From Atkinsonella hypoxylon (lineage: Eukaryota; Ascomycota; Sordariomycetes; Hypocreales; Clavicipitaceae): a DNA stretch of 27,519 nucleotides. The notes below the pieces were generated by a model. It did not search any database. It was given only the letters and a program-made list of their open reading frames with translations, and was not told the origin of the DNA. The DNA is taken from contig JFHB01000301.1 of the NCBI GenBank assembly GCA_000729835.1, forward strand, positions 1-27,519, given 5' to 3'. How positions within the stretch are numbered: position 1 is the first letter of the stretch; each line of letters starts with the position of its first letter. Position numbers and translations under genes: made by a program. Below, one piece after another: positions 12,078 to 22,700 of the stretch.

Positions 12078-12740
12078 GCTTAATAAGACTATTTCTAGGG
12101 ATTATATTAAGAAGTTTAGGCTTAATCTAGAGGGATAGTAGACTTCTACTGCTAACAAATAGCTCTATACTCTACAACATACTGCCTAGTATAGCAAAGA
12201 CACTAGTAACTTTAAGCAAGATACTAATAAGTTACAACCTACTAATGCCTAGTATAATATATTAGATTAAATAGTTTCTAAGGACTATATATTACAGCTG
12301 TACTAAAAAGAGAATTTTAAGGATAATAACGCTAAAGTAAACCTTTTACTATAACATTATCTAAAGTATATAATAGAAGTTTATTTACTAATAATACCTA
12401 AAGAAGAGTGCAGAAGCTATAAGGAGATTAATAACATTATTTAATCTTAGCAATTTACTTATAACTTTACTAAAATATATAACTTATTATAGCTTTTATA
12501 AAAGCTAATGCTATAGTTCTTATATCTTTAGCTTTAAGGAGAAAGAAGGTTAAGTTTATTTATTTATATATTTAAGACTAACTAAGATTTAATAATAGTA
12601 TATTAAGATTATTTAAAGATTTAAAGCTAATTAGAATTAAGACTATAAACCTAGATTAAATAGAATATATAAAAAGTTTTTAAAAACTACTAAAAATAAG
12701 TATAGTTCTATTCTATTTTAACTAAAGAGGCTGCTTAGCT

Positions 12741-12770
12741 TTTACCCTTTTTTTGTTTTTTTTTTCTTTT
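12741..12770 (+). repeat. Pyrimidine-rich tract
   Basis: A 30-base run that is nearly all T with a few C, one A and one G, inside the unclassified region. It could mark a junction between elements, but nothing on either side supports that. Confidence 0.5.
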
Positions 12771-13977
12771 AACTTAAGCAATTTATACTTAATCTTCTAG
12801 TAAAATTCTAGTAGTTTTAATGTTTAGGGGAAAAAGTAAAGAATATTAACTACTATAAAGGAAGAAAGATTCTTATAAAGAACCTTCTAGAGCCTTAAAA
12901 GAATAAATAGTTAATCTACTTAGTCTTTACCCTAAAACGTTATAAAAGAAGTATTATAGTAAATCTAGCTGTAATTACTATAACCTTTTATAAATTACTA
13001 CTTATAGCTTACAGCAGTAGAGCTACTTTAGATGTAATTGCTATATAAGCTACTATAAATATTCTTAAGAGAGATACAGCTATAAAATAGAAAGTAAATA
13101 TATTCCCTAAATAAAGTAACTATCTAAAGATATATATTAGTGTAATAAGAGTAAAATGCACTATTCTCTTTACTAAAGAATAAGATTAAAAGAGCTTTAT
13201 AGTGCTTTTAATAATTAGTAAGTATATAATAGAAATATCTATAAGAATAAGCTATTTTAGTTAAAATAAAGATAAAGTTCTTAACGTTTAATTCTAGTAT
13301 AACCTTATATAAAAGAGAGCCTTCTTTTATAGTGCTATTAATAAACTAAGCCTTAAGATTTTAATTATAAAAGAATTTAATAGCTCTTAGAGGTATATTA
13401 GGTATAAAACTCTATTAAAAAGCAACTTTAATATATATTAAGTATCTATTAGCACTAATGTTATTACCTCTATAAACTTAAAGCTTAAAGGTAAATTTAT
13501 ACTAAAGAGGTAAGGTTTATTAGTATAATAAGAGAATAGAAGTGTAATTAAAAGCTTTTTTATAAAAGACTTACTGTATTAATAAGCGTTATTAAAGGAA
13601 AGATATTTATTTAACTATTCTAAGAGAGAGTAACCTAATAAAAAAGAGTAGTAAAAGGAATTCTTCTACTAATAATATTCTATATATCTATAAGATTCTT
13701 ACAGTTTTAAGGAAGCTTTTTAGCTATAATTAAATAATTAAAGGTGCTAATAAAGATAATAAAAAAGAGGCTATATAAAAAGGTAGTTATAAAAAGAAAG
13801 AAAGAAAATAAATATAATTAGTTAAGGAGAATATTATAAATTACTTAATAAGTTTATAGCTATTAGAGTCTTAGTATATATTTACTATTAGCTTCTACTA
13901 AATTATAATAATTATAGATAGCTATTAACTAAGGATTTATTAAGATAATACTAGCTATAATATAGCTTATATTTCTA

Positions 13978-13991
13978 CTCTCTCTCTCTCT
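13978..13991 (+). repeat. (CT)n microsatellite
   Basis: About seven CT units in a short tract. CpT is not a favoured RIP context, which fits its survival. Confidence 0.7.
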
Positions 13992-16184
13992 TTATTCCTT
14001 TATTTTTATAATATTTTTATTATAAGTATCTACCTAAGCTCTTTTTTACCTTTAATTTTTTAAAAGCTATTTAATCTCTACTACTAAAATAGAAAATAAA
14101 TACTAAAAACCTATTTCTAAGACTAGCTTTAGAGTTATATATAAGGGATAAATATATTACTTTAGAACGTTAAGGAATTTACTAATATATTATATTATAG
14201 TGTAAGTCTATAAGCTAGTTAGTAATTTCTTTTATATAGAAGAGTAAGATTAAGTAGATTTACCTCTTAAGAAGCTCTATAAGCGCTAGCTGCCTCTCTT
14301 TTAGTAACGTTTTAAGTAGCCTCCTTTTAGCTTACTACTTTATTAGAATTATAATTTAAATAACTTTAAGCTTATAGAGTTAATATAGCTTAACTAGAGT
14401 TTAGCAATTTAGTTTAATTATCTTAATAATGTTTATAGCTTTCTAATAAAGTTCTTTAAGCAAAAGACTTATTATAGATAGTTAAATTAATTCTAGCTTA
14501 CTACTATAGTAAGGATTATTACTTATAGGATTAAGTGTGCAGTAGTTATCTTTAAGGAGTCTTTTATAATTAATATAGAAAAGATAGACTAAAGTAAGAT
14601 TATAAGACTTATAGGTTAAAAGGTATATAGAATTAAAGATAGGTTTTAACTTATTTCCTACTGTTATAATATAAGCTATAACCCTTCTACTTTATATAAC
14701 AAAATAAGTAAATAAAGACTTATTACTAGCTTTCTTTTCTTTAATAACTACTAAACTTATTTTATCTTTAATTACTTAAAGGGATACTATTATTACTTTA
14801 ATATAGAACCTAAAGGTAGAATTAAAAGGTTTAAAGCTATAGTCTATAGTTAAGCGTAAACTTTATAGCTCCTTTAGTATTTATACCTATTCTAGGCAAT
14901 TTTAGTACTATATTATAAGTAAAAGAGCAACTAAGAATATAGATATACTTATTTATTCTTCTTAATATAAACGCTTTATTGTTTAGTTAAGTATCTTTTA
15001 ATTAATCTTATTAGTAATAGCTTATACAATATACTTTACACTTAATATAGTAACTATAGAATTACCTAAACATTAAGGAATAAATTTAAACTGCACCTTT
15101 ATAACTAAATTATAACTAATAACTCTATTAATTAGTCTTACAACTACTATAAAGGTACTAATAGAGTTATAATAGTTCTATGCGCAATAGCAGTAAATAA
15201 GCTTAGTTTTATAAATAGGTATATAGTTGTTAAAAAAGCTAAAACTATAGGCTTTAACCTTAGCTACCTTTAGGAAGATACTATAAAGTGTTTTATCTTA
15301 AGATATTACTTATAAACAACTAGTAGTAGAATTTCTATTCTAAAGGAGCTTAATGCCTAGAAATTTACCTTAAGTAATTATAATTAAGTAATTAAATAGT
15401 TAATAGAGGTTAATAAATAAATACTTATATAACTTTAGAAGAATTAGTTTGTTACTACTATTTAGTTTAATAGCAATTCTATTATCTATAATAGAACTAT
15501 TAAAGTAGTAATAACAGTAAGGGAATAGCGTTTATATCTTCTAACGTAAATAAGTAAGCCTAGCTAGGCTTTTATATATTATAAGCTACTTCCTTTTGTA
15601 TAAAAGAAGTCTTTAATTATAACGTTTAAGGTGCTACTATAACTTATAACTAATTTATAAAGCCCTTTATTATTACTACTGCTAAACAATTTAGAGGTTT
15701 TTACTAGAATTTCTAGTATACTATAAGATCTTACGTAAAAAGATTAAATAGAATCTTATAGTAAGAACTAGCTTTTGCAATAATTATAGAACTTAAAGTA
15801 TTAGCTGCTGTCTTTACGTTTTATAGAACTATTAGCGTAAAAGCAGAAATCTAGGCAAAAGAATAAAGAGATTATAAGAATAGTAAAATAAGCACTTAAA
15901 GCTAGAGAATACTACACTATAAAGGATTAAATAGAAGCGTTAGCTTAAAGATATATTACTAAACAGCCTATAATAGCCTATAATTCTATTACTAATATAA
16001 ACCTTAGTGTTATACTGCTAGCTCTCTTCTATTCTAGCGCTTAGCAAGAGATAATTAAGGTAAATAAAAGATACTAATTAATTATATCTAAAGCAACTAA
16101 ATAAAGTGTAAATTGCTAAGAAAGAGTTGCTTATTGTAAAGAAAAGCGCTTAGCTATAAGAATGCCTTTACTAGTAAGAGGGAC

Positions 16185-16323
16185 GCTACTATATATACTA
16201 AAGACACTAAAGCTATTATAAGAGATAAAGGGATTAAGACTTTAGAATTAAGGGAATTAGCTAAAGAGTTAAGTTACTTATAAGTCTTGCTTTATAAGCT
16301 TATTTATAACTAGAGAGGTATTA
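16185..16323 (+). other. gypsy-1 3' internal end with polypurine tract
   Basis: 139 bases directly upstream of LTR B, matching the 139 bases upstream of LTR C (26659-26797). It ends with AGAGAGGTA at about 16312-16320, a purine run in the place of the polypurine tract that primes plus-strand DNA synthesis. Copy C reads AAGGAGGTA there. Conservation in two copies shows this belongs to gypsy-1 and is not flanking DNA. Confidence 0.7.
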
Positions 16324-16804
16324 TATTGCAGTAGAGTTACCCCCTTACGCTCTTATATTAGCTTTATAAGGGATACTATATATAGATTTTTCTCTATAAG
16401 AGTGTATATTACCTAGATATCTAGATAGTTTAAGTAAGTAAGTGTATAAGCAGCTTCTACTAATTCTTTTTAGGCTTTTACTCTTTTAATTAATTAATAT
16501 CTTTTAGCCTACTTTAATTTATAACACTTAACGCTTAAGAGATATTACTTTACTGTTAGTAACACTTTCCCTAACTCTTTAGTATATTTAGCTCCTTTTA
16601 TATATATATATCTTCTAATCTGTAATTAATATTTTATTTCTGCCTTTTCTAACTATTTAATCTTCTTACCTGCTATTGTTTAATAGTATATACTGTTAAA
16701 TATCTTGCTCTCTGCCGATCCTCTTCGATCTTAACGTACGCTATATTGTTACCTACTTTAGTGTAGGCTGCATGGTCATTTAGGGGTTTGGTTTTGAGTC
16801 GACA
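16324..16804 (+). repeat. gypsy-1 3' LTR of copy F (LTR B, 481 bp)
   Basis: Same length as LTR A and opposite in orientation. It begins TATTGCAGTAGAG, which is TGTCGCGGCGGGG after transitions only, and ends GAGTCGACA. The last 100 bases or so (about 16700-16804) keep more CpA and CpG than the rest. The next base to the right belongs to a different retrotransposon (gypsy-2 RT), so 16804 is the element's outer edge. Confidence 0.88.
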
Positions 16805-18752
16805 AAATACCTTATATATATAGTTTTTCCTAGAACTCTCTATATAAATAAGAATGTTATCTAAATAAGTAGTTATATAATCTCTAAGGGCCTCTTTTAG
16901 TGCGCTATTAATATATTATTAAAATATAGCTAAAGCCTTTACTAACCTAAAGGGGTAAACTAGCTATTTAAAGAGGCTAAACTAGATATAAAATACTATA
17001 AGGTGCTCCTTACTGTTTACTATTTAAATTCTATAGAAGGCTAACTATATATTTAGCTTAGTAAACTAATATACCTTTAATAATAACTTAAGTATCTCTT
17101 TTATTAAGAGAAGTAAATAATAGTTCTATTCTATAATTTTATTAAAGGCTTAATAATTAATATAGAATTACTATTCTTTACTTAGCTTTTTAGCTAAAAA
17201 AATAGGTACTACTGCTAAAAAGAAGCTAGCTTAAATCTATCCTTTATCTATTAGGTTTATTATCTACTTTTTAATTTCTAATAAATAGTTCTACAGTATA
17301 TTATATAGTAAAGCCTATAGTAGTAACAGTAAGGAGCTATTTAGCTACTGTTTTAGCCTAATATAGTAATCTAGCCCTTCTCTATATAGTAGAAAGCTTT
17401 AGGCCTTCTTTTCTTTAAAAAGATTATAAAAATTCTCTAATTTAAGTAGTAGTATTAGTAGATTAAGGCCTTCTAAAGAGATTTATAATAACAATATAGA
17501 GGTAATTTCCTAAAGGCTTATAGCAATAAAACGTATAGCAACCTCTTAGCTTTTACTCTATTTTATTAGAGCACTATAAACTACTACTAACACTAGTTTT
17601 ATTAGGTCCTTAACGCCTTAAGAGCTTACTGCTTAAATTATAAAGCCCTTAGCCTTACTTACTAATAAGCTCTAGCTAGTAGCATTAAGAACAACTCTAT
17701 TATAGGCTAACTATAGACTCCTAAAGATACAATCTTAGGTTAAGCCTAGGATTATATAGGCTATTACTAGAAAGACCTAGCTATTAATATCTATTTATAA
17801 GTAAACTAAAGAAGCAATTAAGGTACTTCTCTAGTAAGTATTATAGAACTACTATTTAACCTTTACTGCTATTTATACTATTCTTTTATATAGCAGTAAA
17901 ACTTACTTTAGGCTAAGGTATTACACTAAACTCTTACTTATTACAGTAAAGTAGTTATACCTACTATCTATCTATATATTATAGAACAATAGTTAGTTAA
18001 AGAGTATAGAGATAAAGAACAGTAATATATCTATTTTCTTAGTTATCTCTCTATATTCTTCTTCTAGCTGCTTACTAGATAAGAGTTATTACATTATCTA
18101 TATTACCTTTACCTTTATATTAAGCTTAAGGCTAAAGGTAAGCCTTTTTTTAACTTATTAAAGTTCTTCTTTTATATATTATCTATTGCTGCTATCTATA
18201 CACTAGTTAACTCTAGCCTACATTCTGCTAGCTACAATCTACATCCTTAAATATAGTGTTAAAATAATCTATATTAAAGGTATTACCTCTTTTAATAGTG
18301 TTTTTTAAGTTTAGCCTTAAATACTTACTTTACTTATAGAGTATCCTTATTTAGTTATCTTACCCTAGATTTCTTTATGCCTCTTTTCTATTTCTATTAG
18401 GTTTCTATAGCGTTAACCTTAGTTATCTTAGTATTGCTATTCTAGAGCTCTTTAGAGCTAAGGCTGTATTTCTACTAGTGCTGTTCCTTAATATAATATA
18501 ACTTAAGGTTTAGCGTAATACTGTAGTAGCGCTCTACTGCTTAAAGGTAATTATAACGTGGAATATCTCTTTTTACACTATAATCCCTTATTTCCTTATT
18601 AAGCGCTATCTATAACTTAGCTAACTTTACGCTATTGTTCTAGCTAGCCTCTTCTACTAATATAATTTTCTTCTTAAAACAAACGTAGAATTCTATAAAC
18701 TACTTATTACTACTTTATTAAAGCTAATTAAGCTTAATTAAAGCTTAGGTCT
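16805..18752 (-). pseudogene. gypsy-2: gag-pol fragment of a second Ty3/gypsy family, RIP-inactivated
   Basis: Minus-strand fragment unlike gypsy-1. The RT is clear: an F-L-A-K-K motif near 17200 followed by the F-x-I-N-Y-x-A-x-N and L-L-L-I-K-E equivalents, then a segment ending in Y-L-D-N (16867-16856), the catalytic Y-L-D-D with its last Asp read as Asn, followed by I-L-I-Y. The RT is cut off at 16805 by the gypsy-1 LTR, so the rest should lie left of the nested insertions. Upstream (17350-18750) should be protease and gag; it reads as coding-like sequence with many TAA/TAG, but I could not place a protease Asp or zinc knuckle. Its 5' end is cut at 18752 by the copia LTR. Confidence 0.72.
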
Positions 18753-19458
18753 TATTGAAAATAATAGGGATTACAGGACTAGATATCTAAGAGGGTAGTG
18801 GTCTCTTAGATTTAGCACCTATAATTGCTCCTAGCAATTATTACGTAGTGGAAGCAGCAGCGGCCTAAATCAAGCTGTAGTGTATAGTATAGATCACGTA
18901 GAGGCAATAGATAACTGTAATAGTGGTATCTTTATATTGAGAGCGCTGTAACGAACTTAGTGAGAGTAGGATCTTAAATCTTTCTAGTCCCTTATAGACC
19001 TACTAACTATATTAGTGGGCTGTAGTCGCTAGAAGGGGCTTATAGGCTACTTTATAATTTCCGCAAAAAGATTTACTATATAAAAACAAAAAAATCGACT
19101 TACAGCTATATAAACGAGACGCTTATATATATAATTTAACAAATTCCACTAATAACAAGCAACCCTTATAAGCAACTCTATCCAACAATTATACTATTAA
19201 ATAGCCTTAATTCTTAGCTTTTAAATAGTATACTTTTTGAATTTCTACTATTGCTAGTTGTGGAGAAAATCGCTGTTAAAGTTAACTATAGGTTAGGCAA
19301 CTTTGCCTTAGTTAATTCTAGATGTTTTGCATCTAGTAACAGCGATATCTCTACTAAAAATTAACGTAATAAGACCTAGTTAGGGTTACGTAATAGAGCA
19401 ACTAACAGGCAACTAGCAAGCATAAAAATAGGCTATATAGGGTAGCTTATTTTTAACA
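18753..19458 (-). repeat. copia 3' LTR (706 bp)
   Basis: On the minus strand it runs from TGTTAAAAATAAG at 19458 to CAATA at 18753. It matches the 5' LTR and the solo LTR throughout. It carries the branched inverted repeat at 19260-19354 and a 7-bp hairpin AATTGCT/AGCAATT near 18826-18842. Confidence 0.93.
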
Positions 19459-19468
19459 CTCCCTCTAG
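19459..19468 (-). other. copia polypurine tract
   Basis: CTAGAGGGAG on the minus strand, immediately before the TGTT start of the 3' LTR: the expected place and composition of the plus-strand primer. Confidence 0.8.
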
Positions 19469-19708
19469 AAATATAAGAAGTAACTAGTTCTACAAGCAAC
19501 TTAGCTCCTTTAAAGGATATCTAAGTTAGAATTAACCAACGAAATACAGTACTAATAACAGAACTAAAATAATATAACTAATTCCAGCAATTCCAGGGTA
19601 GTTATAGTTAAATATAACTAGTTGTTGTTAATTGTTTTTGTTATTTTTGATTTTTAACTGTTTTTTGTTGCTTTTCGATTTTTTAAGTGTTTTTATTGCT
19701 TTTATAAG
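19469..19708 (-). other. copia 3' untranslated region
   Basis: 240 bases between the gag-pol stop and the polypurine tract. On the plus strand, 19620-19690 is T-rich with short repeats of TTGTT and GTTTTT. I see no gene. Confidence 0.6.
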
Positions 19709-22700
19709 CTAGCTAGAAAGCTCTAGTAACTTAATGAATTGTTAATGCTTTTAAATAGCAAGAGGCTTAGTTAGGCTATCTGCTAGCATCTAATTTGTAT
19801 CAATATAACTAACCTTAGCTATACCTTTACAAATCTTTTCCCTAATGTAGTTAAACTTCAAAAGGGTGTGCTTAGTCCTACTATACAACGTTAGGTTGTA
19901 AGTAGTAACTATAGCGCCTTAATTATTACACCTAATAGGAATAGGAGGGGTTAAAGGCAGCTTTATCTCCTTAAAAAGGCCGTAGAGCCACTCTAATTCC
20001 CTAATAGCTTTAGATAATACATTAGATTCTGCTTCTAATGTAGAAAGAGCAATAGTACTAGCTTTCTTCGATTTCTAGCTAATAGGTCCACTAGCTAGCT
20101 TATATAGATAAGCATAGGTTGATTTAGAAGAGACTTTATCACCAGCAAAATCGCTATCGCAATAACCAAGAAGGGTCTTAAGTACTTCTTTACAACTAAT
20201 AGAACTATTAGAAGCTTTAGAAGACTTTTTAGAGGAAGACCCTGCTAAAGGGTGTGGACTAGATCGCTTATAAATAATAGCAAAGCTTCTAGTACCACTT
20301 AAGTACCTTAGGAGGTGCTTAGAGGCGTTTAGGTGCTCTATATAGGGCTTAGCTAGGAAGATTGATAGCTACTGAACGGAAAAAGCAATATTAGCCCTAG
20401 TTAGCAACATAAGGTACATTATAGTGCCTATTATGCTCTAATAAAGCTTATAATTGGATTTTAAGAGAAGTTTTGTAACTAGTTGCTTTAGAATTCCCGG
20501 CTGTATAGGGATAGAAGCTAGCTTAGCATTTAGCATTTTAAATCTTTCTAGGGCTTTAAGGATGTATTAAGATTAATGGATTTTAATAGACCTTTTAGAC
20601 CTATTATAGGTAATTTAAACGCCTAGAAAGAATTCTGCTGGTCCCCTATCTTCTATTAGATAAGCTTTATGTAATAGCTTCTTTAGCTTGTTGATATAGC
20701 TTAGATTTAGACCAATTAGAAGACAGTTATCTACGTAAGTAGCAATATACGTAGATATAGCTGGGTTATAAAAGACTGCTAGGTCTGATATAAGAGGTTT
20801 AAATCTATGCTTTTGAAGTAATTCTGTTAGAATTTACTGCTATTCTCTAGGACTTTGCTTTAAACCATAGAGGGATTTTTCTAGCTTAATTACTTAGTCT
20901 TTAAAAGGCCTATAATTACAGCTTTTTAGTAGCTTAGCTACTGATAGCGATACTTGCTCTGCAAATTCAACGAATCTATCTAGGATTTCTATATAAATAG
21001 CTTCCTTTAGTTTGCTATTTAAAAACGCTCCTATAAAGTTAATTTGCTTAACTTCCTAGTTATTAAAAGCTGCAAGAGCTAATAATATACGCTAGCTAGA
21101 AGGAATACTAGTTGCAGTAAAGGTCTCTAGATAGTCTTAACCTTCTATTTGCATAAATCCCTTAGCAATAAGGCGGGCCTTATATTTAATAGGATTATTT
21201 TCTTTATTCTTTTTAAGCCTATAAACAAGCCTATTCTTTAGAACTCTTTAGCCCTTAGGTACTTAGTCTTTCCCTATAAATTTAAAGGTTCTAGTAGCTA
21301 ATAGCTGCTTAAATTCGCTATAGGTAGCTTCTATCTAATGCTGCTTAGTAGAGCTTTTTAGGGCTTGCTTCTATATGTTAGGAAGTTTATCCTTATTACT
21401 ATTAGAAGTAATAGCTGCTTTAGTCCTTGCCTTAAAGTATAGATCCTTAATTAAGGAAAATATATCTCTATCTAAATCCATAGCATTAGCATCAATAGAT
21501 TCAGCTTTAGCTTCTATAGGTTCTATATTAGCCTAAGGGGCTTCTATAGATATAGGGGCTTTAGGGGCCTCTACAGCTTCTATAGGGTTGCTTAGTAGAA
21601 GAGCTTAATCTACAGGTTCTAGTGGATAATTCGGCACATCCAGATGACTAAAATAAGGATACTTAGGAGTATAATTATCTACTAATTGCTGCTAGTTATC
21701 GATTTCTCCCTCTAAAGGATTATCTACTATAGAACTAATAGGAACCTTAGGGATGCCCTATGAAATAGAACCTATTCCTTCTATAATTTTAACGAAGCTA
21801 GTCTTTATAACAGCTTGTTTAGAGGGGATATATATTAGATATACATTAGAACCTAGTGTAGCTAAAAGTCTACTAGGAATAGTTCTTTTAGCTAGCTTCT
21901 GCAACCTAGATCTTTGTTCTAAAGGAATTAGAACTTCGCAATAGGAGCCTATAGCCCTTATTTTGGTAAAATTAAGCTTATAGGTCTTAGAAGGCTCTAA
22001 ATTAGCTAGATATAGCTGTTTAGGACTTAGCAGTTTAGTACTATTTGCAGTAGTATTAACTAAATCCACTATAGCAGGAAGGATATAAGACTATAGATAT
22101 AGAGGTAATTGTAACTACTATAGGGTAGCACGCAAACGGTCTAGAAGTACCCTTATAGCTCTCTCTATTAGCCTATTTTGTTTATAAATATAGGGGCAAG
22201 AGGTGCTAAAGCAAATACCCTTAGAAGATAGCTAAGCTTACAACCTAGTATTAATCTCTATACTACTATTAAAATAAAGGTGTTTAGGGTAGTAGTTATA
22301 CTAGTTCTTTAATTCCTTAAAGAAGCCTTTAATACAGCTATAGAGAGTAGAACTCTCTTTATTAGCTAGATTAAAAGACTACTTATACCGTGATTTTCTA
22401 TTAATTAGAAAAAGAACTAAAGGCCTCTTATTGTGCAGTATAGGCTCTATTTTAACGGTATCTCCCTCTATAATATCTAAACATCTAAGGGGGTTAGGAA
22501 TAGTATGCTTGCTAGGTCTTCTAACAGCTTTAGCTTAGTTGCAAGCTAGGCAGTTAAAATCCTTTTCCTTGATTTTTGTAAAATTAGGAATACCTTTAGT
22601 AATAGAAGCAGTCTTCTTTAGTAAAGGGAGTCCTATATGCCCTAATCTAACGTGCTAAGTAGCAGCTAATTCTAAGAGCTTCTTATAGGAAGAAGAAGCA

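Larger units (their letters stand above)
7175..12138 (+). pseudogene. gypsy-1 copy F pol, split by a solo copia LTR and RIP-inactivated
   Basis: One plus-strand frame carries, in order: protease (L-I-D-C, Asp at 7739-7741); RT, with a Y-R-N-P-Y-F-L-V-I-K-K-D motif at about 8840-8880 and the catalytic F-x-D-D box now F-L-N-N at 9188-9199; RNase H, including a G-E-K-N-K-I-A-N-A-L motif near 10000-10030; and integrase, with its H2C2 zinc site eroded at about 10370-10475 (two Cys codons now Tyr) and its core after about 10540. The C-terminal T-L-D...F-R-L segment continues in frame only if 11368-12077 is removed, giving a TAG at 12136-12138. Many codons are TAA or TAG. Both RT aspartates are read as Asn, so the gene would be dead even without the stops. 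Apart from the LTR insertion there is no frameshift. Confidence 0.8.
12139..16184. other. Unclassified RIP-degraded region between gypsy-1 pol and the 3' LTR
   Basis: About 4 kb with no recognisable domain. The first roughly 110 bases (to 12247) still match copy R and so belong to gypsy-1. Beyond that there is no partner in the window. On the plus strand the frame whose codons start at positions divisible by three can be read from about 12860 to 15950 with only TAA/TAG interruptions, giving long leucine-, tyrosine- and arginine-rich stretches (for example around 13300-13480, 14170-14600 and 15600-15900). Because TGA is rare everywhere here, that is weak evidence for a gene. It could be an extra ORF downstream of pol, or another element nested near the end of gypsy-1. 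I found no clear terminal repeats. Confidence 0.4.
7175..16804 (+). mobile_element. Ty3/gypsy retrotransposon gypsy-1, copy F (5' part displaced)
   Basis: Plus-strand gypsy-1 copy. Its left end is abrupt: homology to copy R begins at 7175, directly beside the LTR of R, so its own LTR and gag are missing here. It continues through pol (to about 12138), carries a solo copia LTR at 11368-12072, has about 4 kb of unclassified sequence after pol, then a polypurine tract and a 3' LTR at 16324-16804. Right of that LTR, gypsy-2 RT coding sequence begins at once, so F was probably inserted into gypsy-2. The assignment of 12250-16184 to the same element rests only on its position. Confidence 0.7.

Noticed and set aside
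1..12247. Large palindrome as a hairpin product of aberrant reverse transcription
   Set aside because: Spacer and arms are explained by antisense nesting of two copies, and the copies have diverged independently, including one LTR insertion.
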